NCBI RefSeq assembly: GCF_963576615.1
Contig: NC_088712.1
Location: 27,495,870 to 27,559,869 of the forward strand
Reading direction: 5' to 3'
Length of the DNA stretch: 64,000 nucleotides
Origin: Watersipora subatra
Lineage: Eukaryota > Bryozoa > Gymnolaemata > Cheilostomatida > Watersiporidae
Part shown: positions 58,101 through 64,000 of the stretch, piece after piece
Layout of the letters: every line of letters starts with the position of its first letter
How positions within the stretch are numbered: the first letter of the stretch is position 1
The notes under the pieces: generated by a model
Databases searched by the model: none
What the model was told of the DNA's origin: nothing
What the model saw: the letters and a program-made list of their open reading frames with translations, nothing else
Translations under genes and position numbers: made by a program

Positions 58101-58569
58101 GAAACTCGGCACCTTTTACCTATTAAGAACTTCGTTTTTCCCCGACAGTGTTTAGATTAGTACCCTAACTAGGCAGTCAAAGAAAAATCCCTAGTCTATG
58201 TGGCCATAACTCCCCAATATAATAGATATCGATGTAATTTTAGCAACAGTCCAATGGTAACCAGGTTTGAGCTGTCTTATTTAGTTGCTGTTATGTGTAG
58301 CTCTTACCTTCTCCTCTTTGTGGACGCACGGACAATCAGTATATTTGGTTTAAGTCTACAACCTCGCAACTGAGACACTTGTTCATCTTTGTTACCAGTA
58401 TTATTGGTAATATATGAAAGCTGCTGTTGCAGGTGCGATATTCGGTGCTTCCGGTCGTCTGGACCAGTACTCTGTGACACGAGACGAATTCGAGGCATTA
58501 AACTATGCTGTACCGGATTGGTCAACATATATACCTCATCCGAGTACAGATTATGATACACCAGTGTGA
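40130..58569 (+). CDS. ACTR10: ACTR10 (actin-related protein 10/Arp11, dynactin pointed end), complete
   Basis: ACTR10 caps the pointed end of the dynactin Arp1 filament and helps couple dynein to cargo in the cytoplasm. Ten exons (40130-40197, 41016-41162, 42289-42397, 43579-43701, 43791-43920, 44112-44147, 47493-47612, 50403-50518, 56699-56897, 58433-58569) join in phase to 1,185 nt, 394 codons plus TGA. The human protein has 417. Landmarks follow the human order: VVLDIGTAFTK near residue 20 (phosphate loop), AGYAGDDKP, SVIVCEQLLCP, VPAVVFAPRHL, LILPIYEN, EDIK-VRTCFV, LACLVLDSILQ, CPIDSRRKLAGNIVLIGG then NTMLPGF, AAWLGGAIFGA, and a VPDWSTY tail. All introns are GT-AG. Introns 3 and 6-9 carry SINE-like, hAT and satellite insertions. 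Identity rests on recalled human ACTR10. Confidence 0.96.
40413..40578. repeat. AT-rich (TATTATATATA)n repeat
   Basis: About 165 bases of tattatatata-type units in ACTR10 intron 1; self-complementary throughout. Confidence 0.9.
41016..41162 (+). CDS. ACTR10: ACTR10 exon 2
   Basis: Acceptor caaattttag; reads AGYAGDDKPICIVRS then CPQELRRALRKFLRIIYL. Phase 2 at both ends; donor ag|gtagag. Confidence 0.93.
42289..42397 (+). CDS. ACTR10: ACTR10 exon 3
   Basis: Acceptor gatttgtag; reads HLLVSMGDRSVIVCEQLLCP then ALAHVLLIDYE. Aligns with [20 protein letters not shown] of human ACTR10. Donor gag|gtcggt. Confidence 0.9.
42640..42745 (-). repeat. tRNA-derived SINE-like copy in ACTR10 intron 3
   Basis: On the minus strand: gcggttgttagggagttgg, cctaccagctgaaagag, then a B box gagtttgaacccc. 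The order matches the SINE-like family, opposite to the gene. Confidence 0.5.
43341..43598 (+). repeat. 26-bp minisatellite containing the exon 4 splice acceptor
   Basis: Ten units of 26 bp. In each, attgacag (the acceptor) is followed by gtgccagcagttgt (the start of exon 4). The last unit straddles the genuine exon 4 boundary at 43578/43579. The unit boundary equivalent to the acceptor AG falls every 26 bases back to 43343. Eight of ten units keep the AG; the units at 43395 and 43447 read gacatg instead. Confidence 0.93.
43579..43701 (+). CDS. ACTR10: ACTR10 exon 4
   Basis: 123 nt, phase 0 at both ends. Reads VPAVVFAPRHLLSLYTLGIT then HSETLILPIYENM, matching [20 protein letters not shown] and ESLVLPIYEG. 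The first 16-20 bases belong to the 26-bp minisatellite. Donor atg|gtatgt. Confidence 0.94.
43791..43920 (+). CDS. ACTR10: ACTR10 exon 5
   Basis: Acceptor ttgcaatcag; reads VLLRACQSMMVGGKFIEENI then SQLSETGRVDVRG. Aligns with [20 protein letters not shown]. Donor aaa a|gttggt is non-ideal but is the only site that keeps the phase to exon 6. Confidence 0.88.
44112..44147 (+). CDS. ACTR10: ACTR10 microexon 6 (36 nt)
   Basis: Acceptor atacattgtag, donor aag g|gtaagt. Encodes VVTREQLEDIK and supplies the split valine before RTCFV. The human counterpart is VLEDIKARTC. Confidence 0.9.
44759..45898 (+). mobile_element. hAT element in ACTR10 intron 6
   Basis: Left end caagggtcagcaac; right end gttgccgacccct, a Charlie-like hAT terminus. 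The flanking octamers tgtttagt and agtttagt match at 7 of 8 positions. About 1.14 kb, carrying a degenerate transposase N-terminus and a (CTGT)n run at 45521-45546. Confidence 0.88.
45047..45496 (+). pseudogene. Degenerate hAT transposase N-terminus (GTF2IRD2/EPM2AIP1-like)
   Basis: Begins MATTNERKMTEKNRTLNPTW, then a zinc-finger-like PVCLICNKKFENNKK, a TAA, and NVARHFQNKHTSFAEKYSD. After a further stop and frame change, a segment resembling the next conserved block follows (RRRKPFTDGEYIK). This is the N-terminal layout of the GTF2IRD2/FAM200/EPM2AIP1-type hAT-derived proteins. Several stops make it non-functional. Confidence 0.8.
46851..46960 (-). repeat. tRNA-derived SINE-like copy in ACTR10 intron 6
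   Basis: Minus strand: A-box-like ctgcgccagtggtagcgtg, B box gggttcaaaaccc, then atgacgcaatctttttt. One of the best-preserved heads of the family. Confidence 0.6.
47493..47612 (+). CDS. ACTR10: ACTR10 exon 7
   Basis: Acceptor gttgtttgcag; reads (V)RTCFVTRFDRAQSLRAA then SVGSDILYPLT. Aligns with ARTCFVSDLKRGLKIQAA and the PPPNVDYPLDG segment. Donor aca g|gtaatc. Confidence 0.93.
48351..49213. mobile_element. hAT-like MITE with exact 8-bp duplication
   Basis: Exact target duplication gtaccgat at 48343-48350 and 49214-49221. Ends tagggttg and catcccta. Both ends carry cgatagtcga motifs. Internal inverted repeats surround 48565-48600 and 48925-48960 (cagagccgtatagtttc). No transposase frame; 863 bp, in ACTR10 intron 7. 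Confidence 0.9.
49744..50204. mobile_element. hAT-like MITE, ends gggttcccaacc
   Basis: Left end tagtggttcccaacctttttt and right end ttttttggttgggaacccctg are inverted repeats, of the same class as the element at 19291. A 108-codon frame inside has no recognisable transposase motif. The octamers on either side do not match, so the duplication has decayed or the ends are misplaced by a few bases. Confidence 0.75.
50403..50518 (+). CDS. ACTR10: ACTR10 exon 8
   Basis: Acceptor tataatatgcag; reads NMVLHIPGRLRETACEQLFD then HNLACLVLDSILQ. Aligns with EKILHILGSIRDSVVEILFE and VATLILDSLIQ. Donor cag|gttggt, followed within about 115 bases by the satellite. Confidence 0.94.
50632..56003. repeat. 34-bp satellite, about 158 copies, in ACTR10 intron 8
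   Basis: About 5.37 kb of a 34-bp unit with core tagagttagtagtacaag, then tgtatatagtctatag/gg. Variants mark a higher-order duplication with offset 2,480 bp. The 30-bp short unit at 51961 recurs at 54441, aatggtctat at 52411 recurs at 54891, gagctag near 51136 recurs near 53616, and tatataatcaatag at 53123 recurs at 55603. Near the right end the second copy has about four extra units (offset 2,616 for ggtcgtgttagtgg). Confidence 0.97.
56004..56518. other. Intron 8 remainder, nothing recognised
   Basis: AT-rich intronic sequence after the satellite. No frame, repeat or splice unit supported. Confidence 0.5.
56519..56645. repeat. 42-bp tandem repeat, 3 copies
   Basis: Three units sharing tggcacatattaatgtcg, tatgg(c/t)gagggctca and ttgtaaca, just upstream of ACTR10 exon 9. 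Confidence 0.85.
56699..56897 (+). CDS. ACTR10: ACTR10 exon 9
   Basis: Acceptor aatttgcag; reads CPIDSRRKLAGNIVLIGG then NTMLPGFKHRLQQEL, and ends ENYAAWLGG. Near-identical order to CPIDTRKQLAENLVVIGG ... CVAWLGG. Donor gga g|gtcagt. Confidence 0.95.
56920..57160. repeat. 20-bp minisatellite (ggtcagtcactgatactgat)
   Basis: About 12 units of roughly 20 bp, some shortened to ggtcagtcactctgat. Begins some 20 bases after the exon 9 donor. Confidence 0.9.
57251..57645 (+). repeat. Interspersed repeat family Y, copy 2
   Basis: Second copy of the 23421-23832 element, in ACTR10 intron 9. Shared blocks include ggaaatgacacttgcgaatg and tcatttctat. Confidence 0.65.
58433..58569 (+). CDS. ACTR10: ACTR10 terminal exon 10
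   Basis: Acceptor gctgctgttgcag; reads AIFGASGRLDQYSVTRDEFE then YAVPDWSTYIPHP, stop TGA 58567-58569. Aligns with [20 protein letters not shown] and RIPDWCSLNNPP. The C-terminus is shorter than the human one. Confidence 0.94.
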
Positions 58570-59254
58570 ACTACTTTATCATGTGTTATTGTACCTGTTG
58601 CCCAAGTTTCAACTTGCTTTTCATTTTACTTCCATGGCTTTTTGACAGCAAGCTTGTTACTAAATCAAGCGAAATGTCGATATTTTTTATGATTACAGCC
58701 TCTTTTGCAGGGATTCTTTCCGATAGGAGATCTTTAGGCTTTGTGAACTAGTCCTGTGATGCCCGAGTTTAGGAAAGTATGGTGAACTATAAATATCCCT
58801 ATAAAACTGTGAATCCTTTTACATGTGTTTAGTAAAGGCCTGTCTCTGTTGTGCTGTTTGCAATAGTCCTATCCATCTGGATGGCGTCTATAAGGTGTAT
58901 GTAAAACATGGTTCAATATTTGTACTGAATGACAAGGTCTATTCGAATACAGTTCCAGCTCAAGGGATTTTGCTTCATTCATTTTATTTTATTGAGACTA
59001 CCGTTGCATTCTCACCTGCAGTTTACCCTGTGGTTTCATAATATACTTTTTATTTATGTTCTGGTGGCCCTGTTAGCTGGGTCATGTTTATAAATCTAAA
59101 ATGCTACGCAGCCCTGGTAAGACGATTGTTAATAGATTTTATCTCAACATCTCTGAAGCTTGAAGCATGCATGAGAGTACTGCATCCATTAAACTTGCCT
59201 ATATACACAGAGTTATTGCATGTTTAGTTTTATTGTATACTTTAGAGTTCAGAC
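58570..59254. other. Convergent 3' flanks of ACTR10 and ING gene
   Basis: Probably contains ACTR10 3' untranslated sequence. No strong plus-strand AATAAA lies close to the stop codon. Nothing else recognised. Confidence 0.4.
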
Positions 59255-59570
59255 TATATTATATGTGAGATTATTGTATATATCAGACTACAACATACGT
59301 GCAAGACGATTGTATATGCCAGATGATTGTATACATCGGACTATTGTATACATACGTCGGACTATTGTATGCGTCAGATTATTATATGCATCAGAGTATC
59401 GCACATGTCGAGCAGTTGTATACATCAGAGTATTGTGTACGTTGGACTATTGTATAAGTTGGACAATTGTATACGGCAGACTATTGTCTAAGTTGGACAA
59501 TTGTATACGTCGGACTATTATGTACGTCAGACTATTATTTTATGTCAGAGTATGAGGTATGAAAGTACAT
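59255..59570. repeat. 17-bp degenerate minisatellite
   Basis: About 18 diverged units of gtatacgtcggactatt. They produce a 111-codon plus-strand frame that I regard as an artefact. Confidence 0.8.
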
Positions 59571-59604
59571 GTCAAACTATTACATACAAGCGTAATACAG
59601 GCGG

Positions 59605-59770
59605 ACTATACTATAGTTACAAAGGCTATGTACACATGCAGTATGATGGACTATTTAGTACAAATAAAAACCAGAACATGGCTTGTCGAGATGGCTAGGT
59701 CAACAACTTTTATCTGTCCCCCTCATCACTGTCTGTTTGTCACCTCAGCATTTCGTACAATACCATTTGC
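59605..59770 (-). pseudogene. Partial duplicate of the ING terminal exon and 3' flank
   Basis: Aligns with 59933-60099, offset about 328 bases. On the minus strand it keeps KWYC.KC, then a TGA replaces the arginine of the genuine KCRGDKQTV, followed by GDKQTV. The first part of the PHD finger and the splice acceptor are absent. It lies in the likely 3' untranslated region of the ING gene. Confidence 0.8.
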
Positions 59771-60025
59771 AATACGTCAGCAAATAGTTTGCAAACTCGC
59801 ACCGGGTGTGTCATTACATTAAAAGAAGCGAAACTCAATGGACACCTGATTAATAAGATAGAAGGAAAAAAGAAGTCATCAAATTTTTTATATTGGTAGG
59901 TTCCAAAGCAATGTAAAGGAGTAGGGAGGCGGAGTGTAATATAGTTACAAAGGCTATGTACACATGCAGTATGATACGCTATATACAACAAATAAAAAAC
60001 AGTATATCTTGTCGAGATGGCAAGG

Positions 60026-60193
60026 TCAACGACCTTTATCTGCCCCTCTTCTCATCACTGTCTGTTTGTCACCTCGGCATTTCGGACAGTACCATTTGCC
60101 CTTCGGTTTGCATTGCACGCCAACACAATCGAAGTGAAACCATTCAACCGGACATGCATCGTTGTCACACCCAACCATTTCCCCATAGGAAAT
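60026..60193 (-). CDS. ING terminal exon, most of the PHD finger
   Basis: Acceptor cttgtag, phase 0; reads [20 protein letters not shown], then [20 protein letters not shown] and a basic tail RRGADKGR before TGA. The aromatic Tyr of SYGEM and the Trp of EWFHF, which form the methyl-lysine cage in known ING structures, are present. Confidence 0.95.
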   Translation of the reverse strand: MSYGEMVGCDNDACPVEWFHFDCVGVQCKPKGKWYCPKCRGDKQTVMRRGADKGR

Positions 60194-63100
60194 CTACAAG
60201 TACACAGAAGTAACCAAACAAGATAATAGAGTGGGCATTACTAGAGAGTATGCATCTACATATAAAGGGAATATCAATGTATATATATCAACTAAAACTC
60301 ATTTGAAAAACCAAATTTTTCTTCTCAGCAAATCTGTTTCGTGGTGTCAACCATCAGGTGTCTGCTTGAACGATTTCAAACAAAAACACCTGACGAACGA
60401 CACCGCGAAACAGGTTTACAGCGAAGAAAAATTACATTTTCAGATAAGCTTTCACCTGTCTGTTTCATCCTTTTCTATGGTGGCAATCAAACATTCTTTT
60501 AATTATCACTTCTATAATTTAGCCCTTTTCATATACATTTTTTATAATGTATTTTCAAATATTTTCTATAATAAATGCTACACAACTATGTGTAGTATTT
60601 ATTATAGAGTTATCACAAGATTCAGACTCATAGAATGAATTAAACAAATTTTAGTGGATATTTGATCCGACACACGATGATTTCAACGTACAAAGATGGT
60701 TATGAAATTATTGAAACTAATCAAGGTCTGACTCTATGTGCCTTCCCAGGACATTTCGTTAATGGAGGAACACAACTCCTACCAGCTAAATAACTATTTA
60801 GTGCAATAGTAAAAAGAAAACAATGTCGAAAATAAATGATAGGAAACCCTTACCTGATCACAAATGCAGTACGTTGGTTCCTCAGGCTCGATGGGCTCAG
60901 TTGATATTTCTTTTTGAGATTTAGCCTGAGTACCAGCTCGACTTCTTCGTTTCCTTTTTACCCCTGATGGCGCTTCTTGTTGAACATTTACAGTAGATTG
61001 CTAACATGAAAAGAGAAACGAGTTAGGACTCAGGGAGTATAGTAAGGGAGTTGTCCTACTTTTACCTGATAACTATTGGTTTATAACATATTTTTAAACA
61101 GGGATTTATTGGTTTATCAATTGCTCCCTGTAATTCTATCCACCGTGCTAACAGAGTTCTGTCAGCTTAAAAAGAAATAACAAAGCTCTTATTAAAGGAA
61201 GCATTACACAACAAATCTAGCAACATTTTTCAATATTTATTTATTTTTCAATAAATAAATATTGAAAAATATTTATTTACTTCATTTATTTTTAACTATG
61301 CTACCAGTTAAGTATTATTTGTAAATCGTTATGAGAGAAAATTTTGTCATGGTACGGACTTTTTATTTAGCTGTTTTTCACACCAAGCATCAAGTAAGTA
61401 TATAGAGTATATAGAGTAAGGAACTGCTTTGTGTTTATACCTTTAGTGTAGCTAAAAATAGGAGACTCTTTACACGTGTAACATTTTTATAACCGAAATG
61501 GAAAAAAAATAAAATATTCAGCCAATTTTAACAGCTTCAGCTGCACCAAAAGTCACAAACAACTTGGTTTAAAATAAAGCTGTTTGTTTTCATTGAGGTG
61601 GCAAATGTCATGGCCTTTTATGACTAACTACTTGCGGAAGGATGAAGGGAGGCAGCAGGTGATAGTTTGAAAAAAGATTGTACCTTTTTAGCGGGAGTAT
61701 CTTCTTTAATCTCCCGCGAATTAGAAGAGTTGCTGTTGCTATTAGGGGTGGAGTTAGCAGTCTTGGAAGGAGCATTGCTTGTACATTTTGATGGGGCGGA
61801 GCTAGCAGATTTGGAGCCAGTCGAGGGAGCCTTGCTCACAACAGGTGAATCCATTTTGGGCTTGCGTTTCTTAGAGGCACTAGCGGCCAATCGCTGCTCA
61901 ACCTAGACATAACAGGTCCCGTGAACTCGGAGTGTTTAAATTTGGTTCTATAGCACGGCCAGGGTCAATTACTAAAGTCAGTCAAGTATGGACTAGGGTC
62001 AGCACCAGATCAGCCAAAGTGATTTTAAGAAGTTTGACTGACCGGGTTGGAGAAAATCATGATTTTTAAAAAGAAAAATCGGAGTTTTTTATTTGAATCA
62101 CTTTTTTTTATTTGGATCGGACTTTTTGAAAACATCAATTACCAACTTTTTTTGATAACCGCTAACATAATATTATTTTATTCAAGTGTGCCACATGAAA
62201 ACATTAGCAACATAACAAAACAACTTTGCATCACTTTGATTTATTAAAAGTTGTCTTTATTTTAATTTTTACCAAGTTGTGCTTCATATTCACAGTAGCC
62301 CCTCTATAAGTACCATTTTTTGACACGGAAAAATCAAAAAATCTTCAAACACGATTTTTTTAGGATGATTTAAATCATTGATTTGAATCGGCCAACTTGG
62401 GTCATCTTAGGTCAACCCTGTTGACTGACCTAAAATACCAGATGTAATAATATTTGGGGTGTTATCTACTTTTTTCTGAAACTTTTCTGTTTAGGCTTGT
62501 ACAATTTGATGGGTGCCTTACCAATAGTCAGGTTCACCTCCCCTCACCATACTTATAGCGCTACTATTTAATAAGTTACATTTAGAGTATGGTCATATGG
62601 TCAGCCAAAACCCTGCTAAGGTAAGTTGAGTTCATACAGTCAGTGCCAGTCAAACGCTGATAATCTAAACTCGGTTAATAAAAAACTTCTATGTAATGCA
62701 TCCGCGAATATGCACAGACCGTCAGAGCTGACTCACTAGACAGACGTCTGCAGACTATCAAATTAACTCACTTGTAGTTATGCATAACTACATCAGACAC
62801 GTCTGGCATCGTATGATTAACAAAAGTGAGGGAGAAGAACCGACAACAAATTCAGAGCTGAGAAACTGCGAGAGTAAGCAACTACAAACCTGTTTGCTCA
62901 ACTCTTTTGAGCTCTCCAGAGATTGATTAGATGCAGATGAGTGAACCACTGTTGAGTTCTTTGTATCATTGTTAGGTTTCTTACAAGCGCTGCCAGTCCT
63001 TGCTGGTGCCTCACTGAGGGTGTGGTTGGCAGGATCTATAGAGGTATACAAAGACTCCAGAGAAATGCTCAAATAACAGTCTATTTAACAGGCACACATT

Positions 63101-64000
63101 ATATCTTCAGTTTTGTGGCACCATCGAGGGTGAACCTGAGAATGGCCACAGCTTATAGTACAACGAAACATCTACTTACAACAGAAATTTGTTCCAGAAG
63201 GTGTTTCGTAAGTAAAAAGGTTTGTATGCACAAGCCGACCATATAAATTCCCTTACAAATCCATTACAAGCCTCCACAAAACTCAGACATAAGAGTTGTA
63301 TAGATCGTAAATACATGCTATGGTTAAAGTCTGTAAGAGATACATGTTCCAATTATATTTTACATAATAATTAGAAAAAGTATCCAGAACAAGAAAAATG
63401 AACAGAAAAATAAGAAATAAAAACTACTAATGGTTTGTTTATCCTTATCATTGGCCATCTAGACTATGTTACGAGAAGACGAGGAGAAGTTTGAGAATGG
63501 AGGGTCAAAGGAGTGTTGTATTGTTGTTTTGGGTTTGTTTTGCTCAGAGTAAATATTTTCAAAAGTAAACATAAAAAGATTTTACATTTGCACTAAATGA
63601 AAAACGCCATCCTACAGAATACACACCACTTGAATTGAAAGAAACAAACATCGTCCTGCCAAGTATGCGATATATGATAACTCCTAATTATACAATGAAC
63701 AAAAACAAAATACTTGTCCATTCGCTAGGAACTGAGTGAAGCGCACTCAAAGTCGCACTAATGCAAAACAAACGGGCCAAGGCATAAAACTAACGAACAC
63801 GCCAAATTAGACATTTTGCTTCCATTTAGGGAAGAAATTTCTAGATGCGAAAGCCTCTAAAAATCTCTTTCCGAAATAGCAAAATATCTACCAAAACATG
63901 TTTTGTAACTCGAAAATTTTTTTAAGTAGAAAAGTAAACAGTGAAAAGAGAAAAACTGAGAAATAACTGAGCGAGTTTGTTTGTTTACCTGCAAATTTCA
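60026..64000 (-). CDS. ING family PHD-finger protein (3' part; gene continues past window)
   Basis: ING proteins are subunits of histone acetyltransferase or deacetylase complexes; their C-terminal PHD finger reads H3K4me3 in the nucleus. Exons in transcript order are 63989-64000 (partial), 62890-63035, 61684-61902, 60854-61000 and 60026-60193, all GT-AG with consistent phases and ending at TGA 60026-60028. The linker is Ser/Thr/Asn-rich with basic clusters ([14 protein letters not shown], a likely nuclear signal). The PHD has all eight zinc ligands: YCIC, CDNDAC, FHFDC and YCPKC, plus SYGEM and EWFHF. YCIC and GEMVGCDN resemble ING3, whereas PKCRGD resembles ING1/ING2, so I leave the paralogue open. 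The N-terminal ING coiled coil lies outside the window. Confidence 0.92.
60854..61000 (-). CDS. ING exon: basic linker and start of PHD
   Basis: 147 nt, phase 0 at both ends. Contains [10 protein letters not shown], then [15 protein letters not shown], the usual (D/E)PNEPTYC(I/L)C lead-in of ING PHD fingers. Donor cag|gtaagg. Confidence 0.93.
61684..61902 (-). CDS. ING exon: low-complexity linker
   Basis: 219 nt, phase 0 at both ends. Begins [19 protein letters not shown], then Ser/Pro/Asn-rich sequence, and ends [10 protein letters not shown] at donor aag|gtacaa. Confidence 0.82.
62042..62420. mobile_element. hAT-like MITE with 8-bp duplication in an ING intron
   Basis: Flanked by ttgactga on both sides (62034-62041 and 62421-62428). 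Ends ccgggttgg and caaccctg. Contains gaaaatcatgattttt and aaatcattgatttgaatcg typical of short hAT derivatives. No coding sequence. Confidence 0.85.
62890..63035 (-). CDS. ING exon: Ser/Thr-rich linker
   Basis: 146 nt, phase 1 in and phase 0 out. Reads (D)[19 protein letters not shown], then [11 protein letters not shown], joining VEQRLAA in the next exon. No PHD or coiled-coil signature of its own; support comes from phase and splice sites (acceptor ctctatag, donor cag|gtttgt). Confidence 0.72.
63036..63988. other. ING intron
   Basis: AT-rich; no exon or element recognised. Confidence 0.45.
63989..64000 (-). CDS. ING exon fragment cut by the window edge
   Basis: The last twelve bases on the minus strand read tgaaatttgcag followed by a strong donor gtaaac. 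In the phase required by the next exon they encode (x)KFA plus one base. This would fit the end of the ING coiled-coil region (LARFEADL-like), but the exon itself is outside the window. Confidence 0.5.

Noticed and set aside
59220-59555. 111-codon Arg/Tyr/Ile-rich frame
   Set aside because: Produced by the degenerate 17-bp repeat between ACTR10 and the ING gene.

Overview
The window is a piece of an AT-rich, intron-containing animal nuclear genome, probably from an invertebrate. Three conserved eukaryotic genes are split by GT-AG introns, some several kilobases long, and the intervening DNA is packed with hAT-type DNA transposons, tRNA-derived SINE-like copies, foldback elements and minisatellites. 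The species cannot be named from sequence alone. No rRNA, CRISPR array, bacterial operon or intact tRNA gene was seen.

Layout. Bases 1-17.9 kb hold no gene I can support, only repeats: a foldback family, a MITE family, 26-bp, 41-bp and GATA-type arrays, and SINE-like copies. From 17.9 to 30.7 kb on the minus strand lies COX18, the mitochondrial inner-membrane insertase. Six exons are well supported, and a first exon is proposed at 30683-30722. Its introns carry an 80-bp (2 x 40) satellite with a hAT element inserted in it, a 26-bp array, foldback elements and a decayed duplicate of one of its own exons. From 30.7 to 40.1 kb there is no host gene. This stretch holds a hAT element with an exact 8-bp target duplication (33.1-34.3 kb) and a broken gag-protease retroelement on the minus strand (36.6-39.2 kb).

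From 40.13 to 58.57 kb on the plus strand lies a complete ACTR10 (Arp10/Arp11, dynactin pointed-end subunit). Ten exons join in phase to 394 codons. Intron 8 contains a 5.4-kb array of a 34-bp repeat, and the exon 4 splice acceptor is itself the last unit of a 26-bp minisatellite. From 60.03 kb past the window edge, on the minus strand, lie the 3' exons of an ING-family PHD-finger gene. It converges tail-to-tail with ACTR10, and part of its last exon and 3' flank is tandemly duplicated.

The three host genes have unrelated jobs: cytochrome oxidase assembly, dynactin and chromatin reading. They form no pathway, and COX18 and ACTR10 are head-to-head across about 9.4 kb. The most distinctive features are the repeat architecture (13/26-bp periods shared by unrelated arrays, an array containing a splice site, a 2,480-bp higher-order duplication) and a set of hAT-like insertions, three with exact and two with near-exact 8-bp duplications. 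I found no convincing new multi-gene biological system. Gene calls rest on recalled family sequences and manual splice-phase checking, not on searches.
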